A stretch of DNA of 64,000 nucleotides. Source: Dipteris shenzhenensis (taxonomy: Eukaryota > Polypodiophyta > Polypodiopsida > Gleicheniales). The number at the start of each line of letters is the position of its first letter. The first letter of the stretch is position 1. Positions 1 through 11,582 of the stretch are shown here, piece by piece. Where the stretch lies: NCBI GenBank assembly GCA_047967505.1, contig CM106538.1; one strand, 5' to 3'. The notes beneath the pieces were generated by a model that was not told where the DNA came from, made no database searches, and saw nothing but the letters and a program-made list of their open reading frames with translations. The position numbers were made by a program, and so were the translations under genes.

Positions 1-2
1 TC

Positions 3-2325
3 CTTAGCAGTGTTCGACATTCCTATGCTTCTATTAAGCATAGGAACTCCATTGATGCCTTGGCAGCACGTCGTGCTATTGTGGCTGCCATTAATAGATC
101 TCATATGATAGGCCATGTGCATACTGCTTCACGCCTTCTTCAGATTGCACCACACACAATGCGAGCAGGCATGATTAGGAGGCAGAGTCTAGAGGATAGT
201 GAGACTGATGCTCTTTGGGCTTCGAGTGGTCATGCACCTCGCAGCGATCGATTGTTGGATGATTCCACTAGGTCCTTCATACAACAGTTTTGGGAGGAGC
301 ATTGCAGAGCATCCCCAGTGTTCAAGAAGGCATTGCAGAAGAGGGTGTCATGCGGTGTGTACATTGAGCATGGTGCATGTTTTTCGGAGTGTACCCAGAC
401 TGAGTTGTACACTCAGTTTGTAGAGGCGCACCCGGAGTTCAGAATTGGGCAGAGGTCATTTGAGCAATGCAGGCCATGGTTTGTGCGATGCTCTCAGGAG
501 CGTGACACATGCTGTTGTCGCTACCATGTGGATTTTGGATTGATGTATGACGTATTCCGTTCCCTTGATGGTCATAGGGGAGTGGTTCCTACTAGCCCTC
601 GTGACTTCATTCATTCCATATTGTGTACACGAGATGGTGATGCTTTATTCCACTCCCTTGATTGTGCGGAAGGCAGGTGTACTTTGTGTGGTGACTTTGC
701 TAGAGTGCCACGAGTTGCACTAGATACTTGTGATGTGCAGATGGTTCGTTGGCAGCAGTATGAGTACAGTACCTTGACATTAGATGGTGGTGCACAGTCG
801 AGGAGGTTGCAGCTTGTGGGGAAGGAGACACCACGTGTTGTATTCATTGACAGTTTTCGAGGGAAGCTGTACCGCTACATACTGCAAAATGGGAGGATCG
901 TCAGTTCCGTGCATGTTTGAGGACATTTCCTACAGGGGTGGTTGTCTCACTGGTGGACTTTGCGGAGAATTATACCTTTGCACCACAGCATGAGATCCAA
1001 TCGGAGTATTATTTCTCCGAACAGGTGACGTGTGATCGAGTTATTGGTTTTTTTGTGGCCTCATTATATTGAATTATTTCAATAGTCATATTTTTTTTTA
1101 ATGCCATATTGCAGGTTGCTATATTTGTGCACATTAGCTATCATCATGCACAGGCTCATGTGGATGGCATTGATAGCACCATGGACTCACGCATCATTGT
1201 GTGAGAGTATTACTTCTACATTAGTGATGATTGATCGCATGATGCCCATTTTGTGCAGCATTGCTTCACTTTGCATGATAGTTTCTTGAGGGATCATTGT
1301 GTCACATGGCAGCGGCGCTGGATCTGGTTAGATGGCTATGGTGGTCAGTTCAAATTTGCTAGATAGTTTTATTAGTTCTGCAGATGGCACTGTGAGACAT
1401 GCATTCCGATCACATCTCGATCACATGGAGCTACTTTGAGACAGGGCACGGTAAGGGAGAGCACGATGGTGTAGGTGCTTGCGTGAAGCATGCTTTGCGT
1501 CGATACTAGTTGCGTCACAGTGCCGATCGCTTCAAGGATGCACATGATGTGGTGCGGTGGTGCAGCCATCACTTATCCACTAGTGCTATCTCCTCGTTTC
1601 AGTCGCGTGACGATAGGGTGGTGAGCCGGTATTTTTGGTGCGTGGACATTGGGAATCTTTATCGGTCTAGGCCTTTTGATTGTCGTTCAGTGTCTGGCAC
1701 TCTTGATTTCCATTCAATCAGGAGCATAGGTGAGTCTCACCCTGCGATCTTTTCTCGACGGTTTGCATGTTTTTGCTCTGCATGCATTAATGATGATTGG
1801 GGAGGGTGCTCCATGATACCATGGGCCGATCCATGGGTACGGTGAGTGCTTTCTCCCTTCCAGCCTTGGGAGGAGGTACATGATGATCAGAATGCGGGAT
1901 TTAGTTCCTCTAGAGATTATGACCAGCTTATAGATATGTTGCGTATTGGTGATATCTTCACGGTTATTGCTTCGGAGGGCAATGAGGAGGGTGTGGATTA
2001 TTACTTGTTGCGATGCTCTATGGTGAAGAGTGTGCTGAATGAGGATACAGTGGATGGGCATGGGATGCACTTCAATGCTCATAGCATGATCGTAGGTGGC
2101 CACTATTTTCAACAGATACAGAGGCATGGTCGCTATATTGAGTTCCAGGAGTACATGGCGGATCAAGAGGCATACATGTATTCTCATCTTATTGTTGCGA
2201 TCAAGATTACTTTGAGTCGTGTTTGCACTCACAAGGCGACGTCCAGTCCACGATGGCGCCTTGCAGTGGCGGATCACAAGAGCATACTTGCAACTATTGG
2301 CATGAGAGCTTATCCTGAGGAGTAG
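3..2325 (+). pseudogene. Decayed transposase-like gene with one intron (unnamed family)
   Basis: The frame is open from the window edge (base 3) to 920, so the true start lies upstream. The N-terminal part resembles a DNA-binding region followed by a Cys-rich patch (CCCRYH near 514-535). Near 887-900 the reading shifts frame and continues with VDFAENYTF and EIQSEYYFSEQ up to 1024. A GT-AG intron of 90 bp fits 1025-1114 (CAG/gtgacg ... ttgcag/GTT). The next exon has ISYHHAQAH, HDAHFVQHCF and LDGYGGQFK, then after another shift GHGKGEHDGVGA and a Cys-rich end (FACFCSACIND), and finally a C-terminal domain (1846-2325) with GGHYFQQ and YSHLIVA. I know this D/E-rich order from a widespread unnamed transposon family with a presumed RNase-H-like core; the name and mechanism are inference. 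At least five in-frame stops (TGA, TGA, TAG, TAG, TAG) and two or three shifts make it a pseudogene. Confidence 0.75.
1025..1114 (+). other. Predicted GT-AG intron of the transposase-like gene
   Basis: The donor is CAG/gtgacg and the acceptor is atattgcag/GTTGCT, preceded by a T-rich tract. The reading frame on both sides joins in phase 0, and the join restores the conserved order SEQ then VAIFVHISYHH. It contains a TGA in frame, which supports removal by splicing. Confidence 0.6.
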
Positions 2326-2640
2326 CACATTACATATCATATTTTTTGGGATCATCAGTTGATCAGATTGATTTTTATTGGGTATCACTAATTGATTACA
2401 CATTTTTGTATTCGATATGTATAGGCTCACTGTGTGATCGTACCATTGTAATTTTCATGGACTCATATTTTGTATTTCACTATGATGGTTGTATACACGT
2501 TCATATACATCATTGTATTAGATTCTATTTTATACATGATGTCCGTTGTCTTCTCAATGGGATTTGTTGTGTTTGTAAAACAAAAAATTGTTTATTAGTA
2601 GTAATGTTGTAATTGTGTTTTGTGTTTTAGGACATTTTAA
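2326..2640. other. Intergenic, no gene seen
   Basis: AT-rich spacer between the decayed transposase-like gene and the satellite. The short reading frames here show no recognisable motif. Confidence 0.5.
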
Positions 2641-4164
2641 CAACCTGACTAAGAAAATTCGTGCATGTACTAATGAAATATGTGTGTGGACCTATCTGTT
2701 GGTCCCTACTAGCATGACTACATATGAAAAATGATGCACGTACTAACGAAATACGCATGTGGACTTATCTATTGGGGATGAAACTTTGCACGACTCTTAG
2801 GCCACCCTAGACATATATCCACACAAGATTTGGTCTCCAACTGATTTGGTATGCGCCACGTAGAAGGTATAATGCGTACATTTTTACAATCCCTACTAGC
2901 ACGACTGCGGCAAAGCTATGGTGCACGTACTAACGAAATACGCTTCTGTTGGGGATGAAATTTTGCACGACTCTTAGGCCAACCTAGACATACATCCATG
3001 CAAGATTTGGTCTCCAACTGATTTGGTATGCACCACGTGGAAGGTATAATTCATACATTTTTACAATTCCTACTAGCATGACTACGTATGAAAAATGGCG
3101 CACGTACTAACAAAATATGCATGTGGACTTATCTGTTGGTGATTAAACTTTGCACGGCTCTTAGGCTACCCTAGATGTACATCCATGCAAGATTTGGTCT
3201 CCAACTGATTTGGTATGCGCCACATGGAAGGTATAATGCGTACATTTTTACAATCCCTACTAGTACTACGTATGAAAAATGGCGCACGTACTAACGAAAT
3301 ATGCATGTGGACTTATCTGTTGGGGATTAAACTTTGCACGGCTCTTAGGCTACCCTAGACATACATCCACACAAGATTTGGTCTCCAACTGATTTGGTAT
3401 GCGCCACGTGGAAGGTATAATGTGTACATCTTTACAATCCCTACTAGCACGACTACGTATGAAAAATGGCACATGTACTATATGTGTTGGGGATTAAACT
3501 TTGCACGGCTCTTAGGCTACCCTAGACGTACATCCACACAAGATTTGGTATGCGCCACATGGAAGGTATAATGTGTACATTTTTACAATCCCTACTAGCA
3601 CGACTACGTATGAAAAATGGCGCACGTACTAACGAAATATCCATGTGGACTTATCTATTGGGGATAAAACTTTGCACAGCTCTTAGGCTACCCTAGATGT
3701 ACATCCACACAAGATTTGGTCTCCAACTGATTTGGTTATGTGCCACGTGGAAGATATAATGCGTACATTTTTACAATCCCTACTAGCACTACGTATGAAA
3801 AATGACGCACGTACTAACGAAATATGCATATGGACTTATCTGTTGGGGATTAAAATTTGCATGGCTCTTAGGCTACCCTAGATGTACATCCATGCAAGAT
3901 TTGGTCTCCAATCGATTTGGTATGTGCCATGTGGAAGGTATAATGCGTACATTTTTACAATCCCTACTAGCATGACTACGGATGAAAAATGGCGCACGTA
4001 CTAATGAAATATGTGTGTGGACTTATCAGTTGGGGATTAAACTTTGCACAGCTCTTAGGCTACCCTAGACGTACATCCATGCAAGATTTGGTCTCCAACT
4101 GATTTGGTATGCGCCACATGGAAGGTATAATGCATAGATTTTTACAAATCCCTACAGCACGACT

Positions 4165-4275
4165 AAACCCTAAACCCTAAATCCTAAAAAATCCTAAACC
4201 CTAAACCCTAAACCCTAAAAAACCCTAACTCCTAAACCCTAAATCCTAAACCCTAAACCCTAAACCCTAAACCCT
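4165..4275. repeat. Interstitial telomere-like (CCCTAAA)n array 1
   Basis: About 110 bp of CCCTAAA units with degenerate ones (ATCCTAA, AAAACCCTAAC). It follows the satellite landmark GCACGACTA directly and runs into GTTGGGGATGAAAC. Plant telomere type. Its place inside a satellite monomer makes it interstitial. Confidence 0.9.
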
Positions 4276-4407
4276 GTTGGGGATGAAACTTCGCACGGTT
4301 CTTAGGCTACCGTAGACGTACATCCATGCATTGGTCTCTAACTGATTTGGTATGCGCCATGTGGAAGGTATAATGCGTACATTTTTACAATCCCTACTAG
4401 CACGACT

Positions 4408-4442
4408 AAACCTTAAACCCTAAATCCTAAACCCTAAACCCT
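4408..4442. repeat. Interstitial telomere-like array 2
   Basis: A short (CCCTAAA)n run of about five units with the same left junction (CACGACTAAACC) and right junction (AACCCTGTTGGGG) as array 1. Confidence 0.88.
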
Positions 4443-4768
4443 GTTGGGGATGAAACTTCGCACGGCTCTTAGACTACCCTAGATGTACATCCACGCTAGA
4501 TTTGGTCTCCAACTAATTTGGTATGTGCCACGTGAAAGGTATAATGCGTACATTTTTGCAAGCACTCCCTACTAGTGATTGCAAATGAAAAATGGCGCAC
4601 GTACTTACCAAATACGCATGTGGACTTATCTGCTAGGGATTAAACTTTGCACGGCTCTTAGGCTACCCTAGATGTACATCCATGCAAGATTTGGTCTCCA
4701 ACTGATTTGGTATGCGCCATGTGGAAGGTATAATGCGTAGATTTTTACAAATCCCTACTAGCACGACT

Positions 4769-4820
4769 AAGCCCTAAACCCCAAACCCTAAACCCTAAAC
4801 CCTAAAAAACCCTAAACCCT
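4769..4820. repeat. Interstitial telomere-like array 3
   Basis: About 50 bp of CCCTAAA units with two variants (GCCCTAA, CCCCAAA), inserted at the same monomer position as arrays 1 and 2. Confidence 0.88.
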
Positions 4821-4953
4821 GTTGGGATGAAACTTCGCACGGTTCTTAGGCTACCCTACACATACATCCATGCAAGATTTGGTCTCCAACTGATTTGGTA
4901 TGCACCATGTGGAAGGTATAATGTGTACATTTTTACAATCCCTACTAGCATGA

Positions 4954-5038
4954 CTAAACCCTAAACCCTAAACCCTAAACCCTAAAAAACCCAAAACCCA
5001 AAACCCAAAACCCTAAAAAACCCTAAACCCTAAACCCT
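4954..5038. repeat. Interstitial telomere-like array 4
   Basis: About 85 bp, including a CCAAAACCCAAAACCC variant stretch, with the same two junctions. The monomer that follows again carries the GATGAAACTTCGCAC variant seen after the other arrays. Confidence 0.88.
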
Positions 5039-5424
5039 GTTGGGGATGAAACTTCGCACAGCTCTTAAGCTTTCCTTGACGTACATCCATGCAAGATTTG
5101 GTCTCCAACTGATTTGGTATGTGCCACGTGGAAGGTATAATGCGTACATTTTTGTAAGCACTCCCTACTAGTGATTGCGTATGAAAAATGGTGCACGTAC
5201 TAACCAAATACACATGTGGACTTATTTGTTGGGGATTAAACTTTGCACGGCTCTTAGGCTACCCTAGATGTACATCCATGCAAGATTTGGTCTCCAACTG
5301 ATTTGGTATGTGCCACGTGGAAGGTATAATGCATACATCCACGCAAGATTTGGTCTCCAACTGATTTGGTATGTGCCACATGGAAGGTATAATCCCTACT
5401 AGTGACTACATATGAAAAATGGCA

Positions 5425-5513
5425 AGCATTGATATATATGAAATTTAATATGATATTCAAAATGATAAAGTTCATAGCACGAGAGAGCTCTAGAAAGAGA
5501 GAGATAGAGATAG

Positions 5514-5577
<64 letters not shown>

Positions 5578-5990
5578 TATACTTGAACACCTTTTCAATG
5601 CTTAATGTTTACAATTACGACACACGGCATTATTTTTATAATACCTTATGTATTAGATGTGTGAATTGAGATATCTGAAATTCAAAATCATACTCTTAAT
5701 TTTAAATATGCACATGGGGATGAAACTTCGCATGGCTCTTAGGTTTAGTGTAATCATTGCAAGCATTGATACATACGAAATTCAATATGATATTCAAAAT
5801 GATAAAGTTCATAGCATGAGAAAGAGAGAGAAAGAGAGAGAGAGAGACCTTATACTTGAACACTTTTTCAATGCTTAATTTTACAATTACTTCACATGGC
5901 ATTCTTTTTAAAATACCTTATGTATTAGATATGTGAATTGAGATATTTGAAATTCAAAATCATACTCCTAATTTTAAATGTTTATGTTAG
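5425..5990. repeat. Tandem duplication with (GA)n microsatellite
   Basis: A segment (GAAATTTAATATGATATTC ... GACCTTATACTTGAACACC ... GAATTGAGATATCTGAAATTC) at about 5425-5705 is repeated with substitutions at about 5765-5988. The first copy has a (GA)n run at 5522-5574, the second a short one at 5820-5848. Between them lies a satellite-derived scrap (GGGGATGAAACTTCGCATGG, about 5715-5735). Confidence 0.8.
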
Positions 5991-8057
5991 ATTTGAACAA
6001 ACTATAAACTGAGATAAACAAAGTAAGAAGAACATCATGAAAGTATGAAAATGCTCATACATCATAAAAGTAAGAACAATATCATGCAGGTACCAAAATG
6101 AATGTGTACATCATCATCATCATCGTGCAAAAGTGCATCCCTAAACAAGAAATGTGTGAAGCCTAAACAATCATCCTGAATCAGAATCTGATAACTCCAC
6201 ATATGATCCTCTAGTCATCCTTTGACATGACTCCTGTATGACCCACTACCCAACCGTCTGCTGTGTGCCCTCAGGCAAAGCCAGATCAGATGGGCCAGCC
6301 TCATCTCCTGCATGAGATGGGCTAGCCTCATCCTGATGAAGAGGAGGGCATGTTGCACGAGCCACCGCTGCCATCTCTGCCTCCCTCGCCTCCTCTATGT
6401 ATACGTGTCTCAGCTCCCAAAGTCATGCATCTGCGAATACTCATGCCTCAAATCCAGCGTGAGTAATCGTCTCTATATGTAGAAGACGCTGGTCTCGGCC
6501 TTGCCCAAGCTGCTGCTCCACCCACTGCTGCAATGATGTCTGAAGCTCTGCCTCTCGCTCAATATGGCATGCCTTCTCTGCTCGTGCCTTGTCACCTGGC
6601 ATGAAATCACCATATGAGAAGCGTCGCGGAACACACGCTGCAACCACTGACATATCAGCACCCTCCTGCTACAACAAAGCTCTCTATGCCTCCTCCCTGT
6701 AGTGCTCTATCAAGACCATGCAGGCGAATGGATCAATGGCCTGACGATGACTAGGATACAGATCATCCATGCCTAGTCCTTTGTATGTGGCCACATCAAT
6801 ATCAGCAAAGCATACAGGGCACACTGATTGTGCCACCATGTGGCGGGTCATGCAATGGAGATGTACGATGTGGCCGCACCCTAGTCCAAACCACCCTACG
6901 ATGTCAAACTCCTCGTGGCAAAGGATGCAAGTGGCAGTAGGAAGCCTGGCTATGACTGGTGCATCTATGGGTGTCCTAGTCGGCACATCTACAGGAGGAG
7001 CAGGGTATAGAGCCACGCTGGGGTCAATCCTATGGCGAGATGGATCATGACTAATATGTCTCAACTATAAAATATAGTGCTCCACACGATGGTACGCTAT
7101 GCGTGTCCGAATCCTCTGCTCCTCCAAATCTGCCTCCAACAGTCATACACAAGACTCCATATCTTGTCGCAATAGATGTGCCTACAATGCAAACATGTCA
7201 CGTACATGGTGAGAATTAACCAAAAAATTTCAGTTCAAAACACGCAACAAAAAAATAAACTAAAATAATCAGAATAACTAACCTCATCCCTAGACTCGGC
7301 CAACAATGCCTCGAACTCTGCAATCTGTGCATCTCGAGTCTCTAACTCGTGCTGAGGTGGTGTAGATGTGGGAGGTGGTGTAGATGTGGGAGGCTCCATA
7401 GATGTGGGAGGTGGAATCGAAAGTGATCTCGATAGGGCAGAGACCATGTCGTGGAAGGATGATGCCACTGAATGAACATCCCCCCTAATGCTTCCTCCAA
7501 CAGCTCGCAATGCCGGTGCAGGGATAGTGTGCAATTCTGGTGTCTCGTGTCGATGCCGAACACCGGCAGTCTGATGCTCCTGACGCCCCATCCTACCATG
7601 TCCCGCTCCTGATCCTGGACGGGAACTAAGGTAGTCTACCCGATGACCAAGCACAAACTCAACGTATAGCTGCATGGCAAATGACCTGGCTATCTGACGG
7701 TTGTGAGGCAATCGACCACCATTGTGTGCTCCTATGACGGGGTGCCTACAATGTAAAATATGCAAGGGCAACCCTGATCGTGGTCGCATCACCTCAGTGT
7801 GACCATCCCAAAACATATCCTCTAAGGCCTGCCTGTGAGGTGACTCATGCTCAAACAACTCTCGAATGGCTCTCCAATCCAAGCCATGACAAGTGATCTC
7901 TGCCTCAGCCTGTGCCTAAAAGGTATCCACAACATCCTCAATTGTGTCCAATCGATCCAGAGCGTCAATGGGTCCCCTAGCATCCTGTAGTACCCTCATC
8001 TCAGCTCTCAGAATCGCTATCTGCATACGAATAGTGGTGCCAGAACCTGTGCGTTGG

Positions 8058-9993
8058 CTAGCGCATGCACCAAAAAAACACATGGAAATTAATATTCTAT
8101 TTGGGTAATGAAAATAATATTCTATTCAATATGACTTATAATCTATTTACGTAATGAAAACTATTTGTACGTACTCCTTGATGAGGTAGGATGTCGTTGG
8201 GATCATCCTATGCACCTACCGGTAGATGGGCCAAATGTGTGGCTATGCCTACAATAGTGCTATGTTGCAAATTCAATTTGTATTTACAATTATTTACAAG
8301 TTGTTTACTTTAGAAAGTCGGTTTCTTCAAGCTCATTCTCCTTGTCTATACTACCCACCCTTGCTGTAATTAATAGCAAATAGCTTTTGTTCTAGATGCT
8401 CCCTCTATTTTTCGAGGCTCTAGACTACCATGGGCTCTACTAGCATGTCAAAGTATGTAGTAGAGGTGTATTTTTGGAATAGAGATGTAAAGATACTGAG
8501 TGATAGAAAGAAAATGTTATGTATAATACATTATAATAAACTACAAGGAATAGATGCTAACTTGAAAGATATAACCCAAGGCAAGACCTGCATACTAGAA
8601 TATTCCACATGAAGGTGGACAAATGCACCTCTCAATAATTGCAAGTGGAAGTGAAATTGCACCTCTAAACATATGCCAAACTAATGTAGAATAGCATCTT
8701 GAAATGTATAGAATATATAGGAAATGACAATATTTATAGGATAGAGATAGGTTATGGTCATTGAGATAACCTTGGTTATACTAGTTGACTTGGAGCATCT
8801 GTTGAATGATTGGTTGGCATGACTAGCTCCTAGCTAGTTGGGAATAGCTAGCCCTAAACAACTTTTTGACTAGGCCTTAACTAGAGCATCTTGCTCTAGC
8901 TTGTTAACTCAGCCTACTTACTCTACCTAAATTATGAAACAACTCTTAACCAACTATATAATCTATAATATTCCACATAAAGATAGATAAACGCACACCG
9001 TAATAATTTCTTTTTTTTAATAGATGATTTCTAAAAATAAAATTTAAACGTTATATTTAATTCAAAACTTCACTAATTTAAAAAATAACATGCAAACTAC
9101 TTTAATCTCTTTTTTTTTAATAGATGATTTTAAGAAATAAAATATATACTTTCTGACATTTAAATAAAAACTTCACTAACTTAAATAACATAAAAGCTAC
9201 CTTAAACTCTTATTTTCTTTTTTTTTTAAAGATGATTTTTAAAACTAAAATTTAAACGTCTTTTATTTAAATAAAAATAGCACCAATTTGAAAAATAACA
9301 TAAAACCTACTTTAATCTCTCTTTTTTTCAATAGATGATTTTAAAAAACAAAATATATACATTTTCACATTTTAAATAAAAAATTACGTAATTAGAAAAA
9401 ATTATTTTAAAAAACTTTTAAATGCATTTGAAATTTTGAAATATTTTATAATTATATTACATATTCCTATAAACTAAAATAATTTAAAAGCTACTTTAAA
9501 CTCTTATTTTCTTTTTTTTAATAGATGATTTCTAAAAACAAAATTTAAAGGTTATATTTAATTCAAAACTTCAGTAATTTATAAACTTCTATTATATATT
9601 TTTTTAAATAGATGATTTTAAAAAACAAATTATATACTTTTTGACATTTAAATAAAAACTTCACTAACTTAAATAACATAAAAGCTACCTTAAACTCTTA
9701 TTCTCTTTTTTTTTTAAATATCATTTTTAAAAATAAAATTTAAATGTTTTTTTATTTAAATAAAAATAGCACTAATTTAAAAAATAACTTTAATCTCTTT
9801 TTTTAAAAAGATGATTTAAAAAAACAAAATATATACATTTTATAATTTTAAATAAAAAATTATGTAATTCTAAAAATAATTTAAAAAAACTTTAAAATGC
9901 ATTTGAAATTTAGAAATATTTTATAATTATTCCTATAAACTAAAATTTAAATAAATTTTTGCAAAAAAAAAAAGCTACATAAAAAAACCTTAC
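8058..9993 (-). other. AT-rich large intron of the RING-H2 gene
   Basis: About 1.9 kb between a consensus donor (CAG/gtaagg, exon end at 9994) and an acceptor (ctag/C at 8057). The 8100-9000 part is unremarkable AT-rich sequence; one 60-codon plus-strand frame there has no recognisable motif. The 9001-9955 part is a two-copy repeat (separate entry). Confidence 0.55.
9001..9955. repeat. Two tandem copies of an AT-rich unit of about 480 bp
   Basis: About 9001-9479 and 9480-9955 match in order: TTTTTTTAATAGATGATTT, AACTTCACTAACTTAAATAA, CTACCTTAAACTCTTATT, AATGCATTTGAAATTT and ATTCCTATAAACTAAAAT. Within each unit a poly-T plus AGATGATTT motif recurs about every 100 bp, so the unit itself is made of shorter repeats. 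Confidence 0.75.
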
Positions 9994-10101
9994 CTGGAAT
10001 CTCCCGCTCCGTCCATCTCCGTCGTTGTCCATCGGTCATTCTCCATCACTGCCACAATTCTGTCGAGCTTCCGCAAATCCGTCGATTTCGATGAGGAGGA
10101 G

Positions 10102-10757
10102 CTCGATCGAGGTATGAAGAATGAGGGGGGTTCCCTCTCTTTATATAAAAAAATTTAGGGTTTCCCTACCTCAATCGAGGTATTTCACATGCCACATACA
10201 TATCGATCCATCATACCTCGATCGAGGTATAGACATGCCACGATACCTCGATCGAGGTATTTTACATGCCACATATACATTGCTCTGTCATACCTCTATA
10301 CCTCAATCGAGGTATTTGACATGCCCCATACACATCGGTCCATCTACCTCGATCGAGGTATGGACCTGCCACGATACCTCGATCGAGGTATGTCAACTGC
10401 CAGCCGGATGCCACATACCTCGATCGATGTATTGGACATGCGGCCAAGTCATCAGTCCAGCATACCTCGATCGAGGTATGTCATCTGCCCTATTGGATGG
10501 CACATACCTCGATTGACCGAAGACATCTATCCACGAAACCTCGATCGAGGTATGTGGACTTGCCACAATACCTCGATCGAGGTATAGCTAGATTGCCACA
10601 ATACCTCAAACGAGGTATAGGTGGCATGCCAGGAGACCTCGATCGAGGTATAGGCTCGATTTGGTGAAAAAAGTCTAGGACCTCGATCGAGGTATTGGCT
10701 TGGCTCGGTTGTCCTCGTGTGTGATTTTCATTGGAGATAATACCTTGATCGAGGTAT
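10102..10757. repeat. Array of about 16 copies of an 18-bp palindrome
   Basis: The unit ATACCTCGATCGAGGTAT is a perfect 18-bp palindrome. Complete or near-complete copies start near 10167, 10213, 10243, 10298, 10345, 10374, 10415, 10462, 10504, 10536, 10568, 10601, 10634, 10678 and 10740, with a half copy at 10102. Centre-to-centre spacing varies from about 30 to 62 bp. Spacers share scraps such as GACATGCCA and CACATCGATCCAT but diverge far more than the palindromes. Variants are mostly single transitions in the central CG dinucleotides (CTCAATCGAG, CTTGATCGAG). The array lies directly upstream of the minus-strand TATA/telo-box. Confidence 0.9.
10139..10165 (-). promoter_or_regulatory. TATA box and telo-box upstream of the RING-H2 gene
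   Basis: Read on the minus strand, AAACCCTAAA (telo-box, about 10154-10163) is followed by TATATAAAG (about 10140-10148), about 95 bp before the ATG at 10046. Telo-box with TATA is a known plant promoter pairing for genes active in dividing cells. Activity today is unknown because the gene is broken. Confidence 0.5.
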
Positions 10758-11582
10758 TGCAGACCAAAGCAAAACCTTTGTATTTTCACTCGAGCGAGTG
10801 TCACACTCACCCGAAAGTGGTCTGGAAGTGGACACCCTTAGCTTGCTACCTCCCTTAGATGCGTATTTAGACGCAAAACAGAGAATACAGAAAGTGAGAT
10901 TTTGGTGTACATCACTGCTTTCCAAACATTGCCCATGATTACTAAAGCACATAATTTTAACAAAAACATCAATGCTTTTTTGCAAACCCACATATACAAA
11001 AATTAAGTGAGGTGAGGAGAATGAGACAATATGTAAAATAGTTTTGCCAATATCAATGATGGGCTACGGTTCAATCTCACCCTCAATGAGATCAACCCTT
11101 GCCAAACTATCTACTTCAAAATCCAAACAAGTGTTTAGATCTATAAATGCATTCAACCCATTACTGCTTGTACTACTCATGTGCTCATCGAAATCAGCAT
11201 CACCAATGGTAGGCTCGTCCTCATGGGTAATGGCCTCAATATCTGTATCTCCTATCTCATGATCATCCTCCTCTCTCGTATCATGGTCATCATCACCTCC
11301 ATGGCCATGATCATCCTCCATATGCTCCATATTAGTAAATGTACTATACATCACTTTGGAACGTGGCATAATAGGTATGACATGCCACCATCTATTATTA
11401 TCCACCATGGTTGATAGACAACCTAATTCAAACACAAATACAATCATATCATTTTCCTTGCATCGAAGATATCAAATATTTAAAAGTGAGTATTTTTATA
11501 TGTGTGTACAGTACTTGTTCACATTGTTGCAGTAGTACTAGTGTGTCCTTCTTACTTTGCCAAAACTTTGTGGAGTCAATAG

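Larger units (their letters stand above)
2640..5400. repeat. Satellite array, about 180-bp monomer, about 14 copies
   Basis: A monomer recurs with landmarks TTGGGGATtAAACTTTGCAC, GGCTCTTAGGCTACC, CAAGATTTGGTCTCCAACTG, GCGCCACGTGGAAGG and CCCTACTAGCACGACTA. Copies of the TTGGGGAT landmark lie near 2771, 2949, 3136, 3320, 3487, 3659, 3843, 4030, 4277, 4444, 4633, 4822, 5040 and 5229, giving spacings of about 165-190 bp outside the telomere-like insertions. Copies differ by substitutions, small deletions (one near 3480) and a partial extra copy at 5330-5395. All copies are in the same orientation. The length matches typical plant satellite monomers; chromosomal position cannot be read from the sequence. 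Confidence 0.9.
6170..10046 (-). pseudogene. RING-H2 protein gene, three exons, broken by in-frame stops
   Basis: Exon 1 is 10046-9994: ATG at 10046, 17 codons plus 2 nt, consensus donor CAG/gtaagg. Exon 2 is 8057-7283 (acceptor gcgctag/CC, donor GAG/gttagt) and restores the frame as codon AG/C. Exon 3 starts at 7181 (ttgtag/GCAC) in phase 0. Exon 2 encodes a helical region with DWRAIRELFEHES and a Pro/Thr-rich stretch. Exon 3 has a RING-H2 zinc-binding pattern, CILC ... CGHIVHLHC ... CPVC (about 6940-6800), which in other proteins recruits E2 for ubiquitin transfer. In-frame stops: TAG 7918, TGA 7145, TAG 7067, TAG 6686, TAG 6671 and more downstream, yet coding-like reading continues to about 6170. 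If 6686 is the true end, the RING is C-terminal. The family beyond the RING is not recognised, and substrate and location are unknown. Three phase-compatible splices argue for a once-real gene. Confidence 0.65.

Noticed and set aside
4165-5038. A true chromosome end
   Set aside because: Arrays are short, degenerate and flanked by satellite on both sides.
10121-10587. Open frames of about 130 codons with repeated YLDRG / IPRSRY
   Set aside because: They are only the translation of the 18-bp palindrome array; both strands and several frames are open for the same reason.
10102-10757. CRISPR-like array
   Set aside because: Repeats are short palindromes with irregular, partly similar spacers, and the DNA is plant nuclear.
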